Of a stretch of 64,000 nt of DNA, positions 1 through 12,800 are shown one piece after another. Both the position numbers and the translations under genes were made by a program. The stretch lies in NCBI GenBank assembly GCA_964017045.1, contig OZ024808.1, positions 12,120,284 to 12,184,283 on the forward strand, given 5' to 3'. Positions within the stretch are counted from its first letter, which is position 1, and each line of letters begins with the position of its first letter. Below the pieces are notes generated by a model. It saw only the letters and a list, made by a program, of their open reading frames with translations, ran no database searches and had not been told where the DNA came from. This DNA is from Omphiscola glabra. Lineage: Eukaryota; Mollusca; Gastropoda; Lymnaeidae.

Positions 1-167
1 ATATAAAATGTTGTTATTGTCAGTAAAGCTGACAATTATGGTATAGTTTCTGACTTACATTTTGTAATGCAGAATCAATTAAACGGTTCTTAAAGACTAA
101 ATATCATTTTTTGTGATATAAAATGTTATTATTGTCAGTAAAGCTGACAATTATGGTATAGTTTCTA
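1..167. repeat. Duplicated 52-bp block at left edge
   Basis: Bases 1-52 and 116-167 are near-identical; both contain cagtaaagctgacaattatg. The first copy may continue beyond the window edge. Confidence 0.7.
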
Positions 168-311
168 TCTGCTATCATCTTCCCATTGAGTAGCCAGGTG
201 TTGCTCTGTCGTAAGATCATCATCTAACCATTCAGCACTTAAATTAGAAGCATTGTTGGTGTGAGCAATAATTGCCATAAGCTCTCTCCTTGCAGCTACT
301 CGCATTGGTCA

Positions 312-467
312 AATCCTTTTGCTTTGTTGAAGAGCAGGTGCTAATTTCTTATGCTCAAGAACGCATTGTCGGTGCTGTTGAACATGCTTTTTCAACATGA
401 CTTGTGACGCAAAATTGATGTTACAGATTTTGCAAATCCGCTCAAGCAGCGATGTTATGATTGTTAC
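312..467 (-). pseudogene. Solitary C2H2 zinc-finger fragment
   Basis: On the minus strand a 52-codon open stretch between stops contains one complete finger, I-C-K-I-C-N-I-N-F, with two Cys, a 12-residue spacer and H-V-Q-Q-H. A short hydrophilic tail follows. There is no start codon before the finger and no neighbouring finger. It could be a transposon or host-gene remnant, or a terminal exon of an antisense gene. Confidence 0.4.
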
Positions 468-1092
468 TCACGTTACTTTCCCCTAATTCTCAAAATATCA
501 TATTCCTACTCATTTATCATTTATCTTGACTGCACATGACCCTTGAACCTTGTCCTTGTTCCATACCTGCAACATGATCGCAAACATACCGCCCAAGTCA
601 TTTTGGACAAATAGAATCTGCAGGTGAAGAGAGGCCAAATTTTGACTTCTCTTGCACTAACAAAATGTGCTAAAATTCTGATTTCTGACCAGCCTTCTGC
701 AGTACACAGACAGACACACATTAAATAAATCTTATATTGTTAAAAGCCTAAAAATTATATGACTATTTACACTCATTTACACTTATTATACATTTTTTGA
801 AGTAATTTAATAACCAGTCAATTTTTTTGATTAAAATTTTAATAGAGAAAACATGATTGTTGACGTCAACTAATCTAAACCCCTCTCCCTTGTCAACAAC
901 TGTCAAACATTTAGAACCCCACCATACTTTGTTGACATTATTAATGGACGCCCCCCTGTGGCAGTTTTGTGATATTGTCTAATAGATATTTTTGGTACTG
1001 CTACAGCTTTGAAACCAAAAATAGCTTGACATGAAGCTGGCAACTTGTGAAGGAAGAAATTGTTTATGCATAATGTAAATTAAGGAAATCCT

Positions 1093-1233
1093 TGTAAATT
1101 GAAAGGTCACCTCTTAGAGGTGGATGTACCAGTGTACACTGTAAATTGAAGGGTCAGCTCTTAGTGGTGGATGTACCATTGTACACTGTAAATTGAAAGG
1201 TCAGCTCTTAGAGGTGCATGTACAAGTGTACAC
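1093..1233. repeat. 47-bp tandem repeat, 3 copies
   Basis: Unit begins tgtaaattgaaaggtca and ends gtgtacac. Copies start at 1093, 1140 and 1187. Confidence 0.85.
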
Positions 1234-1296
1234 TTTAAATCTTTTATATAGTGCAAAATAAATTTAGCTTTGACTTTCCAAAAGAGTAATAAGTAG

Positions 1297-1298
1297 TT

Positions 1299-1331
<33 letters not shown>

Positions 1332-1334
1332 GTA
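1297..1334. repeat. (TA)n microsatellite
   Basis: Run of TA dinucleotides with two interrupting G bases. Confidence 0.9.
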
Positions 1335-1645
1335 TTCCTTAAATGACAATCTGGGAGTGTAAGGAGTATCACAAAGTCAGCCTTTGATTCTATAAATGGC
1401 TACTAAACATTTCAGTGGGTGGCACCAATTTGGGATTCACATTTGAAAATATACTTATTAGGCAATTAATTTGACAACTTCTTTTTTTAGCAACATTGTT
1501 TTAGCAAGATCTGCTGATTATGCAAACTAAGTGGGTTGGGAGATTTAAGATTAGAGTGTTATGTAATGGGAAAGTGAAGAACTTCTTGGATTCAACATTT
1601 CAATTGCTATTGTTGTACACTCATCAGCTGTTAAAAACTGGATTT

Positions 1646-1738
1646 GACCTTTGGACTGAAAAGTTGTCCTTGACCTTTGGACTGAAAAGTTGTCCTTGAC
1701 CTTTGGACTGAAAAGTCGGCTTTGACCTTTAGACTGAA
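1646..1738. repeat. 26-bp tandem repeat, about 3.5 copies
   Basis: Unit gacctttggactgaaaagtt plus six bases; copies begin at 1646, 1672, 1698 and 1724. The start of the unit resembles the unrelated 37-bp array at 6.5 kb (ggacctttgactgaa). Confidence 0.85.
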
Positions 1739-2490
1739 GTAGTAAAATGTTACTGAAGTTACTGGTCTTTAAATTCACTGTACAAGAAATCCATTTACAG
1801 TCAGACACCATTTTAATTTGACAAAACGGTTAAATTAATTGTTTTAAATTGCTAATGAACAAAAGAGCCCCTTATCACGTCTATGAATTTCAAAACAACT
1901 ACGGGAACAATTGAGATAACTTTTTCTAAAAGATCAGAGCCATCTATGCTGGCTTTTGTGTGTGCTTCATTTATTTGATACAAGGAAGATATACAATCTT
2001 TTCTATTTTCTATTGAAACATCCATTCATACTTGTAAGTTTGATTTATTGATAAGAAACCTGATGGCTAATAACAAAATGTTAGTACATTTTTAAACTTA
2101 ATTGCTGGATGATAGATAACTAGTGGGCTATAGCCATGGGGGTAGATGGACCATCACATTGGTGAATTGTGTGGTGAGTAGCTGCACTGATGGACCTAGA
2201 ACAGTATCATACTTTCTTTATCTTAAGTCAAAAGGGTTCACTGGTCCTAGTCACCAGACTGGGAGATTGAGGTAGGATCAGCAAACTGGGTAACCACATG
2301 CTGTCAACATGATGTCAGGTTAAATTTTAAAAAATGGGTCAAATATGCACAGACACCTTTGCTAAAGTGGGTCAGCCATGAGGTAACATAATTGTGGGCT
2401 ATTGGCTTCACTGTGGGAAGGATAATGCTTTTTTATTTTAGAAATGGTTCTAATTTGATTACTCATCAGGGTGGTCTTAATTCATTCAGA

Positions 2491-3264
2491 TGGAAATTAA
2501 AATAGCACATGATAGAGGGACATACTTTATCAACATTTTCAAAAAACCATAGGGAATCCCTGGAAGCACTAATGATGTCTCTGTCTGAGGAATGGAAATT
2601 AAACTAACACATGATAGAGGGGGCCCATGGAAATACTTTCTCAACATTTTCAAAAAAAACATTGGGACTCCCTGGAAGCACTAATGATGTCTTTGTCTGG
2701 GGAATGGAAATTAAACTAACACATGATAGAGGGGGCCCATGGAAATACTTTCTCAACATTTTCAAAAAACCATAGGGACTCCCTGGAAGCACTAATGATG
2801 TCTTTGTCTGGGGAATGGAAATTAAACTAACACATGATAGAGGTGGCCCATGGAAATACTTTCTCAACATTTTCAAAAAAAACATTGGGACTCCCTGGAA
2901 GCACTAATGATGTCTTTGTCTGGGGAATGGAAATTAAACTAACACATGATAGAGGGGGCCCATGGAAATACTTTCTCAACATTTTCAAAAAAAACATTGG
3001 GACTCCCTGGAAGCACTAATGATGTCTTTGTCTGGGGAATGGAAATTAAACTAACACATGATAGAGGGGGCCCATGGAAATACTTTCTCAACATTTTCAA
3101 AAAAAACATTAGGACTCCCTGGAAGCACTAATGATGTCTTTGTCTGGGGAATGGAAATTAAACTAACACATGATAGAGGGGGCCCATGGAAATACTTTCT
3201 CAACATTTTCAAAAAAAACATTGGGACTCCCTGGAAGCACTAATGATGACTTTGTCTGGGGAAT
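2491..3264. repeat. 112-bp minisatellite, 7 copies
   Basis: Copies begin with tggaaattaa at 2491, 2593, 2705, 2817, 2929, 3041 and 3153. Most carry the palindrome-rich gggggcccatgg. The first copy is diverged and shorter; the rest are nearly identical. Short open frames on both strands here are periodic and not genes. Confidence 0.95.
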
Positions 3265-3595
3265 TTGTACATCTAGATGATTGCATGCATTATTAATATC
3301 ATCATGGTTTCTCTTTTGGAAACTTTTCTTATTTCTAGGGTAGTCAATAAGAGCGTGTTGCAAGTTGAAGTACAAAGTACTTATGTCAGCCCCACACCAT
3401 TCGCTTTCTACTTACTTTTATAATAAAAACTCATTTCAGTTGTGAAAGTGAACACAATTTCTAATCATATGAATCTATGTAGCTAATGTCCAGAATCACA
3501 TCATTTTTACATCCACCCCCCAACCCCTGCCCCCAAACCTACAACATAGGAGGAGTAACCCATTTCTTAATACAATTTTGTTTGTTTGTCTGAAG

Positions 3596-3726
3596 GAATG
3601 GGTGACAGCTACAGATATCAGGATTGTCCTAACCCGCATGAACACATTCGGTGATGAGGTGTTTGGCGATGCTCAAGTACTCAAATCTTATTTCTATGCC
3701 ATATCAGATTTAGCTGTTGGGGCCAG
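3596..3726 (+). CDS. LAMC1: Laminin gamma exon a (end of LN domain)
   Basis: Acceptor ...tgaag precedes it and donor gtatgt follows. It begins E-W-V-T-A-T-D-I and ends at the L-A-V-G-A-R junction that leads into the first EGF-like repeat. This is the conserved C-terminal strand of the laminin N-terminal (polymerisation) domain. Ends in phase 2. Confidence 0.92.
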
Positions 3727-3766
3727 GTATGTACACCTGTTTAATGGCGTACCCATAATGCATCAG

Positions 3767-3800
<34 letters not shown>

Positions 3801-6800
3801 TTTGCAAAACACTGTTTTCATAATTTGGCACATCATCAAAAGGATGTTGTTCTGTTGATTGAATAAGTGAGTTTTAAAAGCTTTTGTAACATGAATTATT
3901 TTGGGAAATTTCAAAGTTGAACAAATGTTATAAAAGTTTATAATGCTTCAAATGTGTTAGTTTTAAATCAATTAAACACCCAGTTCATGCCATCGTTCAG
4001 GTGTAAGTGTAACGGTCATGCCCGTGAGTGCCAGGCTGTCCGTGGCCAGGACCTGAGGGATCGACTAGTGTGTGTGTGTGAGCACTTTACAACAGGACCA
4101 GACTGCGAGAGATGTCTGCCATTTTACAATGACCGGCCTTGGGGCAGGGCCACGGAGGTTGATGTCAATGAGTGCAAAGGTTGGTCTTAGTCGTCAGATC
4201 AGTAAGAAATGGGAGCTCATAGCTTTCCTTGCAATAATTTGTTTTAACATTTCGTTGTGAATTTGATACCTTGTAACAAAGTATTGTTGAGTTAACCAAT
4301 AGGTAACTTAGTTAGGTAAAATAGTTTTTCTTCACTGTAAATAAAACTATGTTTGTGTTGAGCAAGAGGTAAAATTACACCCAATAGCTATTGATGTATA
4401 AAAGAAAAAGAAAATGTCACAAGTTTTAAAGAAAACATTGTATACCCTTTCATGCAGCTTGGAGTAATTAAATATTCAGGTAAGATTTTGTGTTCATTTG
4501 AAGTCCCTGTCCCTTTACCTGGTTTGTTTCATTGGCTTTTGTCAGCATTATTTTTGTCATTTTGGCTTTTATTTTAAAAAAAATAATTTTTTATAATTTC
4601 TTTTTGTAAAGTGATGGTTATTCCATAATGGTTTGTTTTTAATTGACTTGTCTTCAGAAGCCATCAAGCTATACGAGAAAATGATTTGATTTAAGCAGCT
4701 AATAACAAAATATCATACATTAGTGAAGTGTTACTTTCATAGAATTTTTTTAAAGAATCAAATAAAATAAGTTATTGGTCAAATGTTATATCAAAATGTC
4801 AAATTCAAATATGAATTGCTATATTCAAATTTTTAAAAAATATTACATAATAAAAAAATTCATTCATTTTTTTTTAAAATTATTTTTACGTCTTGAAAAT
4901 ATTTGTTTTGTAAATTATTTTGTACCCGGTGACATGCTTGAACCAACAAAAAAAAAAAAGGGAAGCCTTCCTACATACATTTAAGTCCAATTTAGAAAGC
5001 TAATGTTATCATTTTAAAAACTATTCAAATGTATAATTATTTATTTTACATATTTCTCCATTGCTTGAAAAATTTTGAAATTTCTTTCTTTTTGTTAAAA
5101 TACAGACTTTGAACTTTTACATCCAGAAATTAAATTTAAAAGAAAAGGAATTTAATTATATAAATGTAATCATTATTCCAATGCTAAGGCAAGGGGCTCA
5201 GGCCAAAACTGCATACGACTTTTTGTGATAACCACATTAATGGGTGATTTTAATCTATTTGCTTTCATTCACAGGGAATTATTCTATTTTTGGTGTTGGC
5301 ATTAAGTAAAAAAAATATCTCTTGTTGTTCAAATCCATGTTTTATCAGCATTAAAGCTTGTGTTTTACCTGCTGAGAAATACAAAGTTATTTAAAACTTA
5401 TCCTTACAGTTGTACACCTTTCATTCTATTTGCATACATAAACATAACATCACCTCGCAGAACCTTAGCTTGGGTGTACTCCTTCCATTGTTAAGCCCAG
5501 GGGGGAGATATTTTGATTGACTAATATTATATTTCTAGTTCTGCAACTTTGATTTTTATTGTGTGTTAAATTCTTGTTAACCATTTGAAAACCTATGTTG
5601 GTTTTATTTTTTGAGGTCATCAAACCCTAAACATTTTAGTCAACAATGTTACAATGGGGTTTTTAAAAACTGCCATCTATACTTTCTCATCAAATAGTGA
5701 TAGTTTATAATGTAGTTCATAATGTGCTCCCCCGGGATTCCGGTTGACAAGTCTGTAGTGGCTTGCCGATTTGGAAGCGCTGGCCACCGACCCCCTCAGC
5801 GTTAACCCGGGGCACATTACCACCATTGCGTGTCCCGCGTTGCAGACACGGGCATGCATGGTAGTTGCTGGAATAAACAGCTCCTACAGGACTGCCACCT
5901 GTGATGCTTCACAGGGGGAAGAAAAGGCAAACACAGGGTAGGGATCATGATTACAAGTTGCCGTTAAGGGATATGAAGCGATAGGCTGTGGTGGAAGCCT
6001 ATGGCCGGTGATTCTAAATATGCAGCCCTGAGAAAGCTGCTCCTAGGCAACCGTTTCGTCCCAGCTACTTCGCGAATTAGTTGCGAGGTGGAAACCCACT
6101 GTAGAATCTCTCTTAGAGGGCGTCCGATGCTTCCCCGGGACGGGTGGGGGGGGAGATATTAGGACGTTAATTTACCATCCCGGCCCCTAGGAAAGTGGAC
6201 TGCGGACGCTTGAAACACAGCGTCTTTGGTCGACCAGATGTCTCAGGGCGGGGGGGTCTCCATCGGCAAACCCGATCGAGTGGTTGCTGGTGGAGACGCT
6301 TTACGCTCTGGGAGATCTCTGACGTTCCCCGCACGGCCTGGCGTCGGGGAAACCCGGCGACTGGCATGTGTGGGTGGGCGCCAGGGAGGGCATTAGGAGC
6401 GCAAGCTCGACGGCCCGCTGACGCCATTTCCTAATGAGATATATGAGTTCATAATGTAGCCTCTTATTTTACCATTCAATGCTTCCATTTCATGTTAAAA
6501 CTTTGTGGACCTTTGACTGAATATTTTACTTTCCCAACTTTGGGGACCTTTGACTGAATATTTTACTTTCCCAACTTTGGGGACCTTTGACTGAATATTT
6601 TACTTTCCCAACTTTGGGGACCTCTGACTGAATATTGTACTTTCCTTTTCATCTTCAGGTATCATATTAGAAAATACAGCTACATATTACTGTCAAGCTT
6701 TTATTTCATTTTCCAGCGTGCAACTGCAATGGGTTATCTGACAGATGTGAGTTTGATCCTGAGCTGTACCGCCAGACGGGTCATGGTGGCCGGTGCACAG

Positions 6801-9800
6801 ATTGCAGGGACAACACCGACGGTGTCAACTGTGAGCTGTGCAAAGATGCCTACTACAGGAAAGAGAACCAGTGCCTCAGTTGTGGCTGTCACCCAACAGG
6901 TCGGTCTCCTCATCTGTTACAGCCTGTACTCAAAGTATATGTGTTTATCATTGCATGTTTCTTGCTGCTAATCATGAATTATTTTTCATGTCCTATATAC
7001 ATTTTTTTGTTAAATATCAAAACCTATTGTTGAAAATGATTGGTGCCATAGAACAGTTTAACTGATTGTTCAAAATGATTGATACCATAGAACAATTTAA
7101 CCTATTGTTGAATATGATTGGTGCCATAGAACAGTTTAACTGATTGTTCAAAATGATTGATACCATAGAACAATTTAACCTATTCATGCAAATGATTGAT
7201 GCTTTCCTCGGTGGTCATCTCTTATCTCACCAGAGCACCATCTGACCTTACACTTTTGAACTATGCCAAACACAATATATCTTTGGAATGAAGAGTTACA
7301 GTCTGGTTTTTTTTTAAATTTGATTAGAGAAATACAACCATGTTCTTATTGTGTTCTAGAAATACCACCTTGTTCTTATTATGTTCTAGAAATACAACCT
7401 TGTTCTTATTGTGTTCTAGAAATACAACCATGTTCTTATTGTGTTCTAGAAATACCACCTTGTTCTTGTCTTATTGTGTTCTAGTTGATTGGCCTTCCGC
7501 TGTATCCCACAGGTTTATAAGTTTCACATTTACATGTTCCAGGCTCACGTCACCAGCAGTGCGACAACACTGGTCAGTGCCCTTGTAAACCAGGAGTCGG
7601 TGGAACGAGATGTGACCGCTGTCTACCCAATTATTATGACTTTGGGGAAAATGGCTGCACGTAAGTTAACGTTACATATGCAATCCCTTGAAGTGGTTGC
7701 ACAACATATGACCCTAATGATACCATATCAAGCATTTTTTATTTGTTCATTTGTGGGTCAGGATAGTGTAGACAGACAATTTTTGATCCCACATTAGATG
7801 AAGCATTTTCTTTTGTCTCTCGCCGCCCGCCCCTTCCCCACAGCTGCTCGGGCAGACCAGCCAGACCGCTCCACTATTTGCTGGGGACAATCACAGACAC
7901 ATTAGCAACTGCTATCTTTTGTTTATGAGACAAAGTCATGGGCCCACATTCATTTATATAATTCATTTTTATTTAACATGCTTTTAAATCAACATAGTAT
8001 TTTATTATATTGGTAGTCTGTTGTCCAGAGGCGTAGCTAGAATGTTTGGCGCGCGGGGACAAGATTTATTTTAAAGAGCCTCCCTTTCATTTTTCAACTT
8101 TCAAACCCATTATTTTCATCATTAAAATAATATCAAAGCACATTTTGCCGCCCCGAACTAGTCTGGCGCCAATGGATATCTGCCCACCTTAGCTGCGCCT
8201 CTGCTGTTGTCTGCCCAACTAGCTAATTATAGTAATTTATTATATTGACAGTCTGTTGCCAGCTCACTCACTAATTATAGAAATTTACTGTACTGCCCAG
8301 CTGGCTAATCACAATTCTGTTATTGATGAGTTAATTTGCCCATTGTCAGACCCTGTGCCTGTGTCCCTGCCGGGAGCTACAAGAATGAACCAAGGTGTGA
8401 CTCAAGGACTGGTCTCTGTTCCTGTAAGGAGAATGTAGATGGCAGGCGCTGTGATAAGTGAGTAACTCACTGTATGATCTACAACAATGCTTCCCAAATT
8501 TTCAAGTCTGACAGATTGGATCGGTGGACATGTTCCCACTGAACCAGAAACTGGTGTCAGATTGATTAATTATTTTCTTTTTATTAGACCTTTTCAGACC
8601 TTATGTCATAAAATATTTATTTTTTTGTATCCAGAATGGGCCTATGGGATGGGACTCTGATAACTATCACCATTTAATACTAGCAGTTATGAGCTGTTTT
8701 TTGTTGCTTGTAATGGCTGTTTAAAAATAAAAGGTGCAGATGACAGTTTTTTAAAAAATAAACATTCTTGACTCATGTGTGGACCGGTTATGTAGGGCTG
8801 GTGAAAAAGATGGAGGTCCTATGCCAAATTTGATATTAAATGAAATGCGTAAACCAGTTCCTGGATATGATAAATAATGGGCTAGTCCAATGCTCTGGCA
8901 TTAAACAGAAACTTGTCCCTCTCCCCCATAGACAGATACAAGGCCATGACAGGCAGTTCCGGCTCATACCAGCGAGAAGCCAGTATAGGAACTGCTCATT
9001 CCTACCAAAGACAATCAGGGACTGGAACAAGCTTTCAAAAGGAACAGTTGAGGCGACAACACTTGACTCATTTGCGTCTATTGCCTCAGGCCTTCCAACC
9101 CCCAGTGCATGATACCCTCACTCAGTTCCTCTTGTAACCAGTGAAATATCCTCATCAACACCAGGCACAGAGACATTGCAAATCCCATCTACATTCATGG
9201 GAGCCATAATGATCAATAAATTGATTGTGGGCCCTTAATATATAGAAGAAGAAGGTTACCAAACTGTGGAAGGAAGTTTTAAGCGCCCACACAATACAAT
9301 GTACTATAAAATATCAGCAACTCAAGCCTACTCAATTCTTTACTTTTGTAATTCAACATTGATAGCTCGTATAAAAATGTTACAAACAATCTTATCCTGT
9401 TTTTTAATGGATGCCCAAATGATTGCCTGTTTCTTAGATGTAAACCTGGATTCTTTGGCCTGAGTGAACTGGATCCATTTGGCTGCATTGCTTGTTTCTG
9501 TTATGGTCACTCATCAGAGTGTTCATCAGCTTCTGGGTTTTATGCTGACAACATCACCTCCAACTTTGAAACAGGTTGGGCATTTTTTTAACATTTATTT
9601 TTCTACTCTTGATAAGCGGTTATACAATCCCCTCCGAAAAAATGTGTGTCTTGCTTTTGAAAGATTCTTCTCTTAGTCCACAACACCTATGAAGCTCACC
9701 TTCTTTATCAGTATCTCTTTCTGGGTAGAATCAGTTGATTCCCATCCTGCTAACCAGGAATCATATTTGTTTGCAATTTTTCTAAGCCATACTGCTAAAT

Positions 9801-12800
9801 TAAGCATAAAATACATAACATCCATGCCATAGAATAATTAAAGGTGTTTGAGTCACCTCTCTACCCCAACCCTCCAAAAACCAAAACCACTTGTGATTAC
9901 ACTCTAGCTAAATAAAAATTAATGTTTAAATTATATATATATATTAATTAAAATTGGGGAGAACACATCCTCACAAAGAATTTTTGTTTTTTAACTAGTA
10001 AATGGGAATTATTATTTTTTTAAAACAGTAGGTTCATCAAAATTATGATAGTGTAAAATTGTGATAGTGTATTCAATCATATAATTAATTATATTACCAG
10101 GCAACCAGCGTTGGAAAGCTGGGACCAGGGACAACAGGGAGGCGGAGACCCAGTACAATGGTGTCCTACAGAACCTGGGAGTTTCAGCTGATGCCAATGA
10201 ATATGTTTACCTGGTGGCCCCTGGTCAGTTTTCAAAACTTAAGCACTAGACCTGAAAGCATAAACCTTTTTCTCTACAGTTTCTGAGAAACTTAATCAGA
10301 AAAATTAATTTATCGGCAAAACCATTTCTTAGCTTTTTTAAATTAGTACATTTTTTCTTGTCAGTCAATTTTAAACACAGGATACTACCCTAGGGGTCAT
10401 CTCATAGAATTATGTTTTTAGTGAATGAGTAAAGCTCTTAATAAATTAATGGGGCAAATTTTTTTTCAAGCCAAGCCTAAAATCTAGGGGCCTCCAAACA
10501 TGTGGAAGGGGAGTGTTCTGTCCTTGTTTCCACATTTGAACAGAAAATGGTGGTGGGGACAGGACCAGTGCTGATGGTAGCATTACTTTGGAATTCCCTT
10601 GATATTCTCATTTCTGCAGCTCGTTACCTTGGTGATCAGAGGTACAGCTACAACCAGTTTCTGACCTTTGACCTACGCATCGGAGAGGAGTCCCCCAAGG
10701 CCTCAACCGTCGACGTCATCTTCGAGGGATCCGGACAGTCGTTTTCCACTCACATCTATGCACAAAACAACCCGGCACCCCGTTCGTTCCTGCAGTCCTA
10801 CGCCTTCAGGATCCACGAAGACCCAGCCTACCAGTGGACACCCCGGCTCACCAGCAAGGACTACATTGCCGTGTTGGCCAATCTGACGGCCATCAAGATC
10901 AGAGCCACATACAGCAATAGAGGTAGACAACCGACACATGTTATAGAGTTATATTTCTTGTTTTCTTTTTTTGCAGTGGCGATGGAACTGGTTCCATTAA
11001 AAAAAATATATTCAAAAAAATATATAAATTATCATATTAGGATACTTTCATTTATTTGATCCCCAAAAAATTAATGAAAAGTGTAAATGATTAAATTATT
11101 TAATGAGTAAGTCATAATTTTTTAATTGTAAAGCTACACATTGTTTAGAAACAATAGTTTTTTTACTATGATCTGTTTAACAAAAATAAAATCAAGCTTC
11201 TAGGGACGCAAAAACTGCAAACCAGAAACTCTTTTCTCCAGAAGCTTTTCTTTCAATATATGATATATAAAATCATCTCAGTACTTTCATATGAGATTGT
11301 CTACTTTGATACTTTCATATAATAAAGTTTATTTTTGAAAAATCACGCTTCATCCCCAAAGGCTCGAAGCGCGTTACAAAGTCAAATCTAGGAGATTGAT
11401 TGATTGATTGGAGTACTTAGATAGTGCTCATTCCATAGCATGCTCACGGCGCTCCGCTGTTCGATGTTCGAGAGGTCTCACTGCTGCCAGTTAGGCGCAT
11501 CTGAACTCCATCTCCCCATCTCCGGGTTTGAATTCAGAGTTGCCTTCTCTTAGATGGGTTGCCGTCCAAGGTTAACGAGTCCCATCCACCCGGGGTGCTG
11601 GTGGTGTTGTTTTGCTTGACTGGGCTTTGGCGGGGATTGAACTCCTGACCATTAGCTTGAGATTTGCTCAGTTCAGACCACTCGGCCACCCGATACTTTG
11701 ATACTTTCATATGAGATTGTCTACTTTGATACTTTCATATGAGATTGTCTACTTTGATACTTTCATATGAGATTGTCTACTTTTATACTTTTATATGAGA
11801 TTGTCTACTTTGATACTTTCATATGAGATTGTCTACTTTGATACTTTTATATGAGATTGTCTACTTTGATACTTTTATATGAGATTGTCTAATTCGCTAC
11901 TTTTATATGAGATTGTCTACTTTGATACTTTTATATGAGATTGTCTACTTTGATAATGAAATGTGATTGTCTGCTTGTTCTCAAGGTGTTGGCTTCTTTG
12001 ACAACATCAAGCTTGGCACAGCCAGACAAGGCTTCCAGCTGGAAGAGGAGGCCAGCTGGGTTGAGTCCTGTACATGCCCCACTGGCTACATTGGTCAGTT
12101 TTGTGAGTCTTGTGTCCAGGGTTATAAGAGGGACCCACCCAATGGAGGACCTTTTGCCAAATGTGTACCCTGTGAGTGCAACGGTCACTCTGAAAGTTGT
12201 GATGTTAATACCGGTGAGTGTTTTTTATCCGCCTTAGAACACCAGATCCATTAGTGTCATTGGATGTTGTCATAATATTATTTCAATCCATTCATCATAA
12301 TTATTACAGCGTTCTGTACTTTTTCAAGGGCTCTAATTTTTACTCTGTCGCCTCAGGACGCTGCATCTGCCAAGACAACACAGAGGGTAACTTCTGTGAG
12401 AACTGTGCCAGGGGCTTTTACGGGGATGCCACCAAGGGAACACCTGGTGACTGCACACCATGCCCCTGCCCCAATGGTGGCCCATGCATCCAGCTGATGA
12501 ATGGAGATGTGGTGTGCACTGAATGTGAACAAGGATATGGAGGTGATATTATTATGTCATTAAATAATACTAAATTCAGGTACCAAATTTATTACCAATC
12601 ACATTTATATGAAAATAAGAATTTGAACTGACTGTTTCTTATCAAGAACACCTCTAACTGTTAGAAGATAAGATAAGATTCTTTATTGATGCAAGTAAAT
12701 GGATTTTATTTTTTTAATTACATTTGACATATTACATGTTCAGCACATGAATAAATACATATTTTAATCAAGAAAACATTTACAAGTATAACAATTTAAA

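Larger units (their letters stand above)
1..3595. other. Probable laminin intron, no exon found
   Basis: No laminin N-terminal-domain exon is visible upstream of 3596. The stretch holds a 116-bp-spaced duplication at the left edge, a solitary zinc-finger fragment, several short tandem arrays and a 112-bp minisatellite. It is read as intron because the first visible exon begins inside the LN domain. Confidence 0.6.

Noticed and set aside
1..3595. Missing laminin LN-domain exons
   Set aside because: Looked in both strands for W-W-Q-S-x-T, Y-x-Y-Y-S-x-S-C-type motifs of the LN domain; none found, so the 5' exons are outside the window.
11634..11693. Functional tRNA gene (Ser/Leu-like)
   Set aside because: A and B boxes are present but there is no proper anticodon stem; it is the head of a SINE with a target-site duplication.
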